The translations under genes were made by a program, and so were the position numbers. The notes under the pieces are model-generated. The model saw nothing but the letters and a program-made list of their open reading frames with translations, had not been told where the DNA came from and made no database searches. DNA of 10,697 bases from an uncultured bacterium (GTDB lineage: Bacteria > Cyanobacteriota > Vampirovibrionia > Gastranaerophilales > Gastranaerophilaceae). Shown one piece after another: positions 1-6,854 of the stretch. The stretch's first letter is position 1, and every line of letters begins with the position of its first letter. The stretch spans positions 3,178-13,874 of the forward strand of contig CAQTPN010000010.1 of assembly GCA_948888345.1 (NCBI GenBank), written 5' to 3'.

Positions 1-513
1 TGTGGAAAAATTAATAGGTTAGAATTAAAGATGGGTTTAAAAAATTATTTTGAACGCGTATTTAAAAACTTATCAGCGTTAGAAAACAAGATGCAGACAG
101 GTTTTAGATTTTCGCAAAGCGAGATTAATGAAATTATAAGTTCTGCAAAAACCGAGAATTTGCAATTTTTTGAAAATTTAGCCAGAATGCCCGAGCTGAC
201 GGCGTTTGATGTGAGTTATTTATTATCTTCCGTTTATCTTTCAAAAGAAAAGATTGATATTTTAAAAAAGGCTTCATCTTTATATAAAGAAGAGGAATTT
301 AAAGCGCAAGGGCAGACTTTTTCTGATTTTGTGTTTAGAATTGGTGCCAATATTGACAATTTGAATATGGAAAATATTGAAGTATTTAAGGATTTAGTTC
401 AATGCAAAAATGAACTTTATGATTTTTCAAAGGTATTGCAAAATCCTATAAAATATAAGCATTATAAAAAGAAAGAATTGAATTTTGCTTTTCAGAACGT
501 ATTTGTCGAATAG
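1..513 (+). CDS. Hypothetical protein, C-terminal part (5' end outside window)
   Basis: I do not recognise this protein. The reading frame is open from base 1 with no stop before the first in-frame ATG at 31, and no convincing ribosome binding site precedes that ATG. The visible part is therefore more likely the C-terminal portion of a longer gene than a complete 160-residue protein starting at 31. It is rich in Lys, Glu, Phe and Asn and looks mostly alpha-helical and soluble, with no membrane segment or signal peptide and only one cysteine after the ATG. It ends in a basic stretch (KHYKKKELNF) and the final residues FQNVFVE. A hairpin terminator follows 37 bases after the stop, so it is probably the last gene of its transcript. 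Function cannot be inferred. Coding status is well supported by the long open frame and downstream terminator; the start is uncertain. Confidence 0.65.
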   Translation, partial: CGKINRLELKMGLKNYFERVFKNLSALENKMQTGFRFSQSEINEIISSAKTENLQFFENLARMPELTAFDVSYLLSSVYLSKEKIDILKKASSLYKEEEFKAQGQTFSDFVFRIGANIDNLNMENIEVFKDLVQCKNELYDFSKVLQNPIKYKHYKKKELNFAFQNVFVE

Positions 514-550
514 ATAATATCAAACTCTTTTTTAGGATAAAACCAAACTA

Positions 551-580
551 AAGCCCCTTATTTTTTATAAGGGGCTTTTT
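551..580 (+). terminator. Rho-independent terminator after the first gene
   Basis: An 11-base perfect inverted repeat, AAGCCCCTTAT (551-561) and ATAAGGGGCTT (567-577), encloses a five-T loop and runs into a T tract (576-580). It lies 37 bases past the stop at 513. It may also act on the minus strand for the gene ending at 667, because the stem is symmetrical, but the minus-strand side lacks a good T run, so that direction is less sure. Confidence 0.85.
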
Positions 581-666
581 GGTAATTTTAAAATTATTTC
601 TCATCTTTTGGTTCAGCAGGCAGTGTTTAACATATGTGCCTTGAGGGCAGGGCTAAGTTTTGCAGG

Positions 667-3600
667 TTATTTTTGTATAAAGCGGTTAAATACACTGTTG
701 TTTATTTTGTTTTTCATAAGATTTTGAGCGGAAGAATTTGTCTTTGAAGCAAAAGATGCATTATCCGAATTTTGTGCTTCCATATTTGCGTAGAATTTAT
801 AATCTTCCAATTCTTCAAAAGCTTTCATTACACCAAGCCTGCCGGCTTGTTTTTGCATACTTGCAAATGTTGAAACAACTGTAAATGTCATTATTGCACT
901 AAGAGCATTCCATGCAACGGGAGTTGCAATTGCGGTTATTGCTATACCTTTTGTTAGGAATACTGCCTTTAATTGACCTGTTTGAAGAGCTTTTATAAAT
1001 TTATCAGGATTTTTCTTAAATTCTTCAACAGCCGTATCCATTATTTTTGAAAGTTCTTCTTTTGGCATATTCTTTAAAATTGTATTTATATTTTGATAAA
1101 TTTTAAGGGCTTGCTCATCTGCTATTGATGAATTTGAAAGTGCACCGAGGGCATTCTTCAAGGCACCGTCAGGCATTGTTTCTTCCATTTGTGATAATAA
1201 TTTTCGCCATTCGCCTGTTTGAAGTTTTCCTTCAATTACTGCGTTAGCCACCCCTGTTATATTATTTGATTTCAGGGCGTTATTTAATTCATCCTTTAGG
1301 CCGTCTATTTCTTTGGTAAATGAGCCGAATACAGAATTCATATTAGTTATTTTAATGTTTGGGATATCATTTTCCTTAACCAGTTTATTTAAAACATCAG
1401 ATGGACTTGCGGCATTACCTATATAAGGTTCTATCATTTTTTTGACATCTAAATTGATTTTTTCTTCTCCGCTAAGGCCCATTAATTTGCTTACGGTTTC
1501 TATATAAGAATTTAAGGTTTCATTGTAAGTATCAAGGATTTTATCAAGCTCATCTTTATTTATGGGTTTCTTAAGTAAAGAATCGTCGGCAAGAGCCTTT
1601 AAAAATGCTTCAAGCTCATTATCTTTGCCTTTGGCAGATTTTAGAGCATTTTGAAGTGCTCCGGCCATCTTTTCGCTATCTTCCGTTCCTGAAAGCAGGG
1701 CGGATATTTTTGCAAACGGGGCAGATGCGCTTACATCCTGTTTTTCGACAATACCCTTAATATTTTCTGATACGCTGTCTACATATTTATTTACGGTTTT
1801 TCCTTTTAAAAACTGTGTATGTTTAGCTAAAAATCCGGTTATTGATTCAGCTGCTTTCGGCGCACCGCCTTTTGCAAGTTTTGCACCACCTATAACAAAA
1901 GGAAGCAATACGACAAGCATGCCGATATGCGGCAGCTGCGGCTGAATCATTTCGGTTATGGCTTCAATTGCTTCAGAATACTCCTGTGATTTATCATCAA
2001 CACTTTCAAAGGTTGTGAATATTTTTCTTTGAAGTTCTTTTGCTTCCTGCATTTGTTTATCCGTTACTTCAACTTTTGTTAATTCATGCAATAGCTTTTT
2101 ATCGTAATCCGCTTCATTTTTTCTGTAGTCTTCATATTTGTAATAATCTTTAATTACTCTTGGAAGGAAGGTGATATATTCGCCAAATTTTTTCAAAAGA
2201 GGCTTTTTATCGGCCTTAATATTGCTTACTGAATTGAAATCATTTTTTGTATAGCCTATAAAGTTTGTACTATTTTCTTCAAGTTCGCGCTTTGCTTTAA
2301 ATCTTCCTGCTCTTGCAGCGGATTTTTGGAGTTTTAAACCTATGAATGAGCCGGCCATACCTGTTATCATACTTCCTGCGACCGCAATCATTCCGTTTCT
2401 TCCGAATTTAGTTGTTCCTGCAATTTTGAACATATTTTTAAATGATTCAATGGCTTCGCTCACAGCACCTTTATCAGGGCCGTTAGACATAAGTCCTTCC
2501 ATTGCATTCACATAATATGAACCAAAATTCTTAACCTCGCTGATTTTGTTTGACATATTTGCAACAAAACCTTTGGCATTTGTATCTTTTGCAGGTTTTA
2601 AACTTTTATAAAGTTTTGTAAGCTCATCTTTTTTGTTTTCATCCGGTATATTTTTTATGATTTTATTAAACTGGTTTAAGGATATTTTTTCGCCAAGGCC
2701 GGTTTTTGTCATTATGGTATTTATTATGGCACCTATTCCTATACCTAAAAATGGCGTTCCGCCGATTAAAAGCCCTGCTGCTGTTTCCATATTTTCGGAA
2801 TATTCTTCTGCACTATTATTTATGGTTTTTGTTATTCTTTGGATAACTTCCTGTTCTTTTTGCGCTTCTTCAATTTCTTTTTCGCTTAAATTTCTTTTAA
2901 CTTTTTTATCTTCAAGGTTGTAATTCTGTTTCCATTCTTCATACTGCTTATTATCTTTTATTATGGCACCCAGTGATTTAAAGAAAGAATTGTTGTCGCT
3001 GTATTTCATTACACCTTTTTGGTCTTTATTTTTAAAAGGTGAAAAACCTGTATTCTCTTCTTTATCTGTATGAATTTTCTTTTTTGCTTCTTCAACCTGT
3101 TCATCTGTGTATTGAACAAAATATTTCGGGTCTTTCAGGTCTTCTCTTGACTGCCATCTTGCAATACGGGAACTTTTAACCTGAATTTTTGCTGCTATAA
3201 TATTTGCTGCAACAAAAACTGCAGCTGAAATTCCGCTTATTAAAAGAGCGGTTTTTCCGGCTGTTTTTCCGATAGAAAAATTCTTTATACCCTTTGTATT
3301 GTTAAACTCTTTTGAAAGCTCGCCTAATCTTGAATAAAGAGGTTTAATATCTTTATCGGTTGATTTTGAAAGTATTTCCATATTCTTTTTATTGAATATG
3401 GTTGTCAGAGAGTAATTTTTTGAGTCTAGATTTTCTATATCTCTTAGTTTTCTGCCGGTAATATTTGTCATAAGGTCTACTTCAGATAATTTTATTTTAT
3501 CGAGCGGACCGTTTTTGGGCTGCGTTTTGATATTATCTCTTAATTTTTCCACTATATTTTTTGTTTCAATTCCTGCATCCGAATTCATAAAGCCCTGCAA

Positions 3601-3930
3601 GGCTTTATCATAAGCGTTGCTTTTTGGCATTAAATAAAATTTTATTGTGCCAAACATTGTAAGTAATGATACAAGAGCAGGAAAACTTTGAGCAATAGGC
3701 ATAATTGCGGTTTCTGTATTCTCTGCCACTTCTTCAGAATGGGTGTCCATAATATCTATGACATCCATTATTACTTTACCTTTATTTGCAGCCTTTTGAA
3801 GCTCGGCAGAATCAATACCGTTTTTTGCAAGTGCTTCTCTTTGTTTTTGTTTATCGGCGTCTTCTTTTTCCCACTGTCTAAAATTTTTCTGATTAGAAAT
3901 AACCTGTCCTACGGCACTAAAAAATCCCAT
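667..3930 (-). CDS. Large membrane protein of unknown function with three tandem A-B repeat units
   Basis: The 1087-residue product is unrecognised, but its architecture is clear. Each unit has a charged amphipathic A module ending in a hydrophobic segment, a variable spacer, and a B module of a hydrophobic helix followed by a basic motif. A modules lie near residues 3-100, 316-406 and 578-686 and share an acidic motif (SEEVAENTETA 65-75, AEEYSENMETA 374-384, SQEYSEAIEAI 648-658). B modules lie near 221-275, 510-561 and 992-1050; their tails align as QVKSSRIARWQSREDL, QKSAARAGRFKAKREL and QKQAGRLGVMKAFEEL. Probable membrane helices are near 76-100, 226-248, 384-407, 512-533, 667-686 and 994-1022. 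The third spacer is about 300 residues against roughly 100-120 in the others. There is no cleavable signal peptide, and I see no enzyme motif. The start is supported by AGAGG five bases before the ATG. It is transcribed away from the ThiF-like gene, with 95 bases between the starts. Whether the spacers face outside the cell cannot be told. Confidence 0.9.
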   Translation of the reverse strand: MGFFSAVGQVISNQKNFRQWEKEDADKQKQREALAKNGIDSAELQKAANKGKVIMDVIDIMDTHSEEVAENTETAIMPIAQSFPALVSLLTMFGTIKFYLMPKSNAYDKALQGFMNSDAGIETKNIVEKLRDNIKTQPKNGPLDKIKLSEVDLMTNITGRKLRDIENLDSKNYSLTTIFNKKNMEILSKSTDKDIKPLYSRLGELSKEFNNTKGIKNFSIGKTAGKTALLISGISAAVFVAANIIAAKIQVKSSRIARWQSREDLKDPKYFVQYTDEQVEEAKKKIHTDKEENTGFSPFKNKDQKGVMKYSDNNSFFKSLGAIIKDNKQYEEWKQNYNLEDKKVKRNLSEKEIEEAQKEQEVIQRITKTINNSAEEYSENMETAAGLLIGGTPFLGIGIGAIINTIMTKTGLGEKISLNQFNKIIKNIPDENKKDELTKLYKSLKPAKDTNAKGFVANMSNKISEVKNFGSYYVNAMEGLMSNGPDKGAVSEAIESFKNMFKIAGTTKFGRNGMIAVAGSMITGMAGSFIGLKLQKSAARAGRFKAKRELEENSTNFIGYTKNDFNSVSNIKADKKPLLKKFGEYITFLPRVIKDYYKYEDYRKNEADYDKKLLHELTKVEVTDKQMQEAKELQRKIFTTFESVDDKSQEYSEAIEAITEMIQPQLPHIGMLVVLLPFVIGGAKLAKGGAPKAAESITGFLAKHTQFLKGKTVNKYVDSVSENIKGIVEKQDVSASAPFAKISALLSGTEDSEKMAGALQNALKSAKGKDNELEAFLKALADDSLLKKPINKDELDKILDTYNETLNSYIETVSKLMGLSGEEKINLDVKKMIEPYIGNAASPSDVLNKLVKENDIPNIKITNMNSVFGSFTKEIDGLKDELNNALKSNNITGVANAVIEGKLQTGEWRKLLSQMEETMPDGALKNALGALSNSSIADEQALKIYQNINTILKNMPKEELSKIMDTAVEEFKKNPDKFIKALQTGQLKAVFLTKGIAITAIATPVAWNALSAIMTFTVVSTFASMQKQAGRLGVMKAFEELEDYKFYANMEAQNSDNASFASKTNSSAQNLMKNKINNSVFNRFIQK
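781..3924 (-). repeat. Three diverged protein-level repeat units inside the large membrane protein
   Basis: Unit 1 spans about 3924-3106 (residues 3-275), unit 2 about 2985-2242 (316-563) and unit 3 about 2199-781 (578-1050). Similarity is visible at protein level only: the opening FFSAVG / FFKSLG / LLKKFG, the acidic motif before the first hydrophobic segment, and the basic motif plus an aromatic pentamer (FVQYT, FIGYT, FYANM) closing each unit. I see no DNA-level identity, so the duplications are old. Boundaries are approximate. Confidence 0.75.
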
Positions 3931-3958
3931 TGTTTCCTCTTGTTGTTGGTAGCATGCA

Positions 3959-3987
3959 TTTATATATATAAAGTATCGTGATAGAAA
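3959..3987 (-). promoter_or_regulatory. Possible promoter of the large membrane protein gene
   Basis: Read on the minus strand, TTTCTA (3987-3982) and TATAAA (3964-3959) are 17 bases apart and lie upstream of the start at 3930. The region is a run of alternating T and A, so other -10 registers are equally possible and the -35 match is weak. Confidence 0.25.
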
Positions 3988-3992
3988 AATTT

Positions 3993-4001
3993 TGCTATAA
4001 T
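3993..4001 (+). promoter_or_regulatory. Extended -10 promoter of the ThiF/MoeB-like gene
   Basis: TGCTATAAT contains a perfect -10 hexamer TATAAT (3996-4001) preceded by TG at the extended -10 position. No good -35 box is seen, which is usual for extended -10 promoters. Transcription would begin near 4007-4009, leaving a leader of fewer than 20 bases before the ATG at 4026. Confidence 0.5.
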
Positions 4002-4025
4002 ATTTTATGAAAGAAATAAAAATTT

Positions 4026-4751
4026 ATGTGTAAAAAATTATTTGAAAGATATGACAGAAATATACTTGTGCCTGAGGTTGGAATTGAAGGACAAAAAAAA
4101 CTTTTAGATGCAAAGGTACTTGTGTGCGGGGCCGGGGGATTGGGTTCAAGTGTAATTTTGAATCTTGCGGCACTTGGCATAGGACATATCGGCATTGTTG
4201 ATAATGATATTGTTGAACTATCAAATTTAAACAGACAGTATATCCATAAACTTTCAAGCTTAGGGCAGGATAAGGTGAATTCCGCAAAAAATTGGATAGA
4301 GGAATTTAATAAAGATATTAAAATTCAGACTTTCAATGTGTGCCTTGATGAAGCAAATTATAAAGATATAGTAAAGGAATATGATATTATTGTCGATTGT
4401 TTCGACAGTTTTAATTCAAAGTTTTTATTGAACGATATTGCGCTGAATACAGGCAAAACACTGGTACATGGCGGAGTTTCAGAATTCAGGGGACAGGTTA
4501 TGACAGTTATTCCTAAAAAAAGCACCTGTTTAGAATGTATTTTTCCAAAAGATGAAACAGAATATGCTGTTAAAGGAGTGGTATCTCCTGCAGTTTCTAT
4601 TATCGGGTCAATTCAAGCAATGGAAATTTTGAAATTAGCTTTAAATTTAGGAGAGCCTTTAATTAATAAGATGCTTGTATATGACGGTTTAAAAATGAGT
4701 TTTAAAACGCTTGATATTAAGCGCGGTAAAAACTGCAAATGCAGCAATTAA
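4026..4751 (+). CDS. ThiF/MoeB/HesA family E1-like adenylyltransferase
   Basis: Members of this family adenylate the C-terminal Gly-Gly of a ubiquitin-like sulfur carrier (ThiS for thiamine, MoaD for molybdopterin, or similar) in the cytoplasm. Seen here: RYDRNILVPEVG near the N-terminus with the family's conserved Arg (R11), the nucleotide-binding loop GAGGLG (35-40), VDNDIVELSNLNRQ (58-71) with N69, R70 and Q71, K83, and D127 in DCFDS. These match the ATP and Mg-binding positions of MoeB and ThiF. A zinc pair C168-x2-C171 is intact, but the second pair at the extreme C-terminus is CKC (C237, C239) rather than the usual C-x2-C. At 241 residues it has ThiF/MoeB length and lacks a C-terminal rhodanese domain. 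No sulfur carrier or thiamine/molybdopterin gene is adjacent, so the partner cannot be named. The start has only a weak ribosome binding site; family alignment of the first residues supports it. Confidence 0.9.
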   Translation: MCKKLFERYDRNILVPEVGIEGQKKLLDAKVLVCGAGGLGSSVILNLAALGIGHIGIVDNDIVELSNLNRQYIHKLSSLGQDKVNSAKNWIEEFNKDIKIQTFNVCLDEANYKDIVKEYDIIVDCFDSFNSKFLLNDIALNTGKTLVHGGVSEFRGQVMTVIPKKSTCLECIFPKDETEYAVKGVVSPAVSIIGSIQAMEILKLALNLGEPLINKMLVYDGLKMSFKTLDIKRGKNCKCSN

Positions 4752-5389
4752 ATTTCTTTTGATGTTTCTTTGATATATTGTTCATTTTGAGATTGAAGAA
4801 AAATAATTGCAAGCAATGATACATAGAAAAGAGTTTCCGTCATTTCTTCAAGCATCGGCATTCCCCATTCTTCTCCAAGAAGGCCGAATATTATCCCAAG
4901 AATAACAAAAATCCAGTTATATATTGAAAGTTTTGCCTTTAAGAAATAATTCCAAAGAATTTTATATGATTTTGTGAGAATAAAATAAAGGCCCGAAAGT
5001 GCCATAAATGCGCCATAAATAGGGTGAGCAAGATAACCGTACGGGATTTCCTTCCATGAATAAAAATCATTCGGACCTCCTCCCGGAATGTGGAAGAAAA
5101 CAGTTCTTCCGCAGTTTATTTCCCTTAAAAATAAAATTATCATAACAAGGGCAAGGGTATTGAAAAAGGTTTTATCGGATTTTGCCTTAATGCATATTAT
5201 AAATGCAGCCAAAATTACAACAAGCTGAAAATTTTCAATTAAACAGTTTTCATAAGAATATTCAATCGGTAGCCAAAGACAGGCAGGCAGAGTTAATAAT
5301 AAAATTATTAAAGGCAAAATTGTAATTTTATGAAATTTAAAATCAATTCTATTCTTTAGTTCTGCAAAGAAATTTTTAAGCTTTTCCAT
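4748..5389 (-). CDS. Six-helix integral membrane protein of unknown function
   Basis: The 213-residue product has hydrophobic segments near residues 22-40, 50-68, 74-90, 120-138, 157-172 and 184-199, so it is probably a six-pass inner-membrane protein. Several charged groups sit at or inside helix ends, which is unlike a simple hydrophobic scaffold: E52 and Q55 in IENFQ, REINCGR (89-95), EEW (173-175) and LEEMTE (180-185). Such buried acidic and arginine residues suggest a conserved functional site, but I cannot name a family. A loop between helices 3 and 4 is rich in Gly, Pro and aromatic residues (98-120). The start at 5389 is supported by a strong ribosome binding site, GGGGAGG, five bases upstream. 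Its stop overlaps the stop of the convergent ThiF-like gene by four bases. It lies 99 bases downstream of hydE on the same strand and could be cotranscribed or use its own promoter. Confidence 0.85.
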   Translation of the reverse strand: MEKLKNFFAELKNRIDFKFHKITILPLIILLLTLPACLWLPIEYSYENCLIENFQLVVILAAFIICIKAKSDKTFFNTLALVMIILFLREINCGRTVFFHIPGGGPNDFYSWKEIPYGYLAHPIYGAFMALSGLYFILTKSYKILWNYFLKAKLSIYNWIFVILGIIFGLLGEEWGMPMLEEMTETLFYVSLLAIIFLQSQNEQYIKETSKEI

Positions 5390-5417
5390 ATATCCTCCCC
5401 TTTATATTGAAAAATAT

Positions 5418-5446
5418 ATCATAAAAGAAAAAAATTTATCTTTACA
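5418..5446 (-). promoter_or_regulatory. Possible promoter of the six-helix membrane protein gene
   Basis: On the minus strand, TGTAAA (5446-5441) and TATGAT (5423-5418) are spaced by 17 bases, about 30 bases upstream of the start at 5389. The -10 is a five-of-six match and the -35 is poor. The gap to hydE is AT-rich, so a chance match is possible. Confidence 0.3.
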
Positions 5447-5488
5447 GGATTTTAAATTTTGCTTTTCTTCATATTCCGGTCTGAATTT

Positions 5489-6475
5489 TTATCTTTTTCT
5501 GAAGCCATAGTCATTTGATATAGTTCTTCCTATAGCATGGATTTTATTTTTTATACAGTTTGTGCATTTGTCCGTTTCTTCGTTTATGCATATTTTATTC
5601 GGGTAAATTTCATATTTTTTTCTGTATTTGCTTGTTGTAACATTAGGCATGACAACATTTGCACCGGATTGAAGCGCAATAATTCGCCCTTGCGGGTTTA
5701 ATGTTTCCATTGCTGTGGTTGCCGGAATATTTATATCTTTCATTAAAATGCGAACAAGTGCCATAACTTTAAGGGAGAGTATAAAATTTCCGTTTGGAGC
5801 ATTTTTTAACGGAGTATCAGGGTGAGATATAAAAGGGCCTATGCCTATCATATCGAAATTGTTTTCTTTGAAGAATAAAATATCATCCGCAAGTGATTTC
5901 ATTGCTTGGTTGGGAAGCCCGACAAGACATCCGCTGCCTGTTTCGTAGCCTAATTTTTGTAAATTATAAAGACAACTTATCCTGTTTTTAAAATCCATAT
6001 TCGGATGCAGGCTTTTATAAAGATTTTCATCCGTCGTTTCAATTCTTAATAAATACCTGTCTGCACCTGCATCTTTAAAGGCTTTAAGGTCATCTAATGT
6101 TCTTTCGCCAATGCTTAAAGTTAGTGCAACATTATTTTTTTTAATTTCTTTAATAATTTTGCATATTTTTTCGCGCGTAAAAAAAGAGTCTTCTCCCGAT
6201 TGAAGCACTATTGTTTTATAGCCCCTATCTGCAGCGTTTTTTGCATATTGAATAATTTCATCAGGATTAATTCTATATCTTTCTATAATTTTATTTTCAC
6301 ACCTCAGGCCGCAGTAAAAGCAGGTGCATCTGCATATATTTGAAAATTCAATTAACCCTCTGAGATGGATTTCATCTCCGACATGATTTTTGCGCACAAT
6401 ATCTGCATATTCAAAAAGCTGTTCATTTTGAGTATCATCTTTTAATATTTCGATTATTTCTTTTTTTGTAAACAT
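5489..6475 (-). CDS. hydE: [FeFe]-hydrogenase maturation radical SAM protein HydE
   Basis: HydE is a radical S-adenosylmethionine enzyme that, with HydG and HydF, builds the organometallic diiron subcluster of [FeFe]-hydrogenase. The sequence has the HydE signature RGLIEFSNIC running into the radical SAM cluster motif C48-x3-C52-x2-C55 with the usual aromatic Y54, then RYR (66-68) and a TIM-barrel body with LQSGED (91-96) and SIGER (121-125). Three C-terminal cysteines, C296-x7-C304-x2-C307, have the spacing of the auxiliary FeS site known from Thermotoga HydE. That site is absent in some family members and dispensable for activity. Length (328) is close to normal. PylB and BioB are relatives, but the signature and C-terminal cysteines favour HydE. 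The ribosome binding site is weak. No hydF, hydG or hydrogenase gene is in view, so hydE stands apart from its partners here. Confidence 0.9.
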   Translation of the reverse strand: MFTKKEIIEILKDDTQNEQLFEYADIVRKNHVGDEIHLRGLIEFSNICRCTCFYCGLRCENKIIERYRINPDEIIQYAKNAADRGYKTIVLQSGEDSFFTREKICKIIKEIKKNNVALTLSIGERTLDDLKAFKDAGADRYLLRIETTDENLYKSLHPNMDFKNRISCLYNLQKLGYETGSGCLVGLPNQAMKSLADDILFFKENNFDMIGIGPFISHPDTPLKNAPNGNFILSLKVMALVRILMKDINIPATTAMETLNPQGRIIALQSGANVVMPNVTTSKYRKKYEIYPNKICINEETDKCTNCIKNKIHAIGRTISNDYGFRKR

Positions 6476-6668
6476 AACTTCATTAAGATTTTATAATAAA
6501 AGTATAAAGATAGTTGTAGAATTATTACTTTTTGTATCTGTTTTGTAAAGAAAAATATTAAATTTTTAAGGTTAAAGTTCAATAAATAAAAGGTGTGTGC
6601 ACTACATTTAAAAAATAATCTGGATGATTTATTTTTTATATCATGCTCTCTCCATGCTAAAAATTTTT
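6476..6668. other. AT-rich intergenic stretch between hydE and the riboswitch
   Basis: This part of the 384-base gap has no credible gene. It must hold the hydE promoter, reading left; TATACT on the minus strand (6506-6501) is a possible -10 without a convincing -35. It also contains a short direct repeat, CATGCT at 6642-6647 and 6653-6658, of unknown meaning. Confidence 0.5.
6610..6637. other. AT-rich inverted repeat upstream of the riboswitch
   Basis: AAAAAATAATC (6610-6620) can pair with GATTTATTTTTT (6626-6637) around a five-base loop, with one bulged T. The stem has only one G-C pair, so it is weak as RNA. It could be a chance product of AT-rich sequence or part of the hydE/nrdD divergent regulatory region. 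Confidence 0.3.
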
Positions 6669-6800
6669 GATAATATAATAAAAAGGATTGAGGAAAGAAG
6701 GGTGTAAGTCCCTCACTGGTCCGCAGCCGTTAGAGTCGGAATGCTTGATTCTTTTAATCATACAACCTCGAGACAGGAATTTGCTCAATAGAAAATTATC
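6669..6800 (+). promoter_or_regulatory. Cobalamin (B12) riboswitch aptamer controlling nrdDG
   Basis: The conserved core is recognisable: GAGGAAAG, then GGTGTAAGTCC, then ACTGGTCCGCAGCCGT, matching the cobalamin aptamer pattern GGTGnAAnTCC...ACnGnnCCGCnnCnGT. The AGGG/CCCT stem (6699-6702 with 6710-6713) is capped by TGTAAGT. ACTGG (6715-6719) pairs with CCGT (6727-6730) around loop TCCGCAG, a candidate L5. GTCGGAATGC (6735-6744) follows, and GAGACAGGAATTTGC (6770-6784) resembles the B12 box. The two ends close by ATTGAG (6687-6692) with CTCAAT (6784-6789), and possibly GATAAT (6669-6674) with ATTATC (6795-6800). In known cases, cobalamin binding represses the downstream gene. Its place before a B12-independent ribonucleotide reductase fits earlier reports of B12 elements before class I and class III reductase genes in genomes that also have a B12-dependent one. 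Confidence 0.88.
6674..6679 (+). promoter_or_regulatory. Possible -10 box for the riboswitch-nrdDG transcript
   Basis: A perfect TATAAT lies here without a recognisable -35. If used, the RNA would start near 6685 at GGATTGAGG and the outermost helix GATAAT/ATTATC could not form, since its left arm would not be transcribed. The aptamer would then be closed by ATTGAG/CTCAAT alone. A more upstream promoter in the AT-rich stretch is equally possible. Confidence 0.3.
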
Positions 6801-6835
6801 TTTTAAATAAAGTGTTTTTTAGCTAGCATTTTCTG

Positions 6836-6854
6836 CCTTTTAAATTAAAAGGAG
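6836..6854 (+). promoter_or_regulatory. Hairpin able to hide the nrdD ribosome binding site (riboswitch expression platform)
   Basis: CCTTTTAA (6836-6843) is an exact inverted copy of TTAAAAGG (6845-6852), which overlaps the ribosome binding site AAGGAG (6849-6854) six bases before the nrdD ATG. There is no GC-rich stem followed by a T run between aptamer and gene, so control is probably of translation rather than termination. A second copy of CTTTTAAAT at 6800-6808, just after the aptamer, repeats the one at 6837-6845 and gives the same ribosome binding site an alternative partner. Confidence 0.6.

Noticed and set aside
596..666. Possible remnant of a coding sequence between the terminator and the large gene
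   Set aside because: On the minus strand a stretch reading TLPAEPKDEK followed by a stop looks protein-like, but it is preceded at once by a stop codon and has no start. It is too short to call a pseudogene.
2633..2923. Plus-strand open frame inside the large membrane protein gene
   Set aside because: It is antisense to a well-supported coding region with a repeat structure. Its hydrophobic make-up is a by-product of the opposite strand, and it has no ribosome binding site.
3688..3981. Plus-strand open frame across the start of the large membrane protein gene
   Set aside because: It is antisense to the coding sequence and promoter of the real gene, has low-complexity composition and no family resemblance.
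3995..4287. Two minus-strand open frames over the ThiF-like gene
   Set aside because: Both are shadows of the nucleotide-binding region of the ThiF-like gene, with Pro/Ser-rich composition and no support.
6590..6660. NrdR operator upstream of nrdDG
   Set aside because: No pair of sites close to the NrdR box palindrome was found. GTGTGCAC at about 6594 and the CATGCT direct repeat do not match it.
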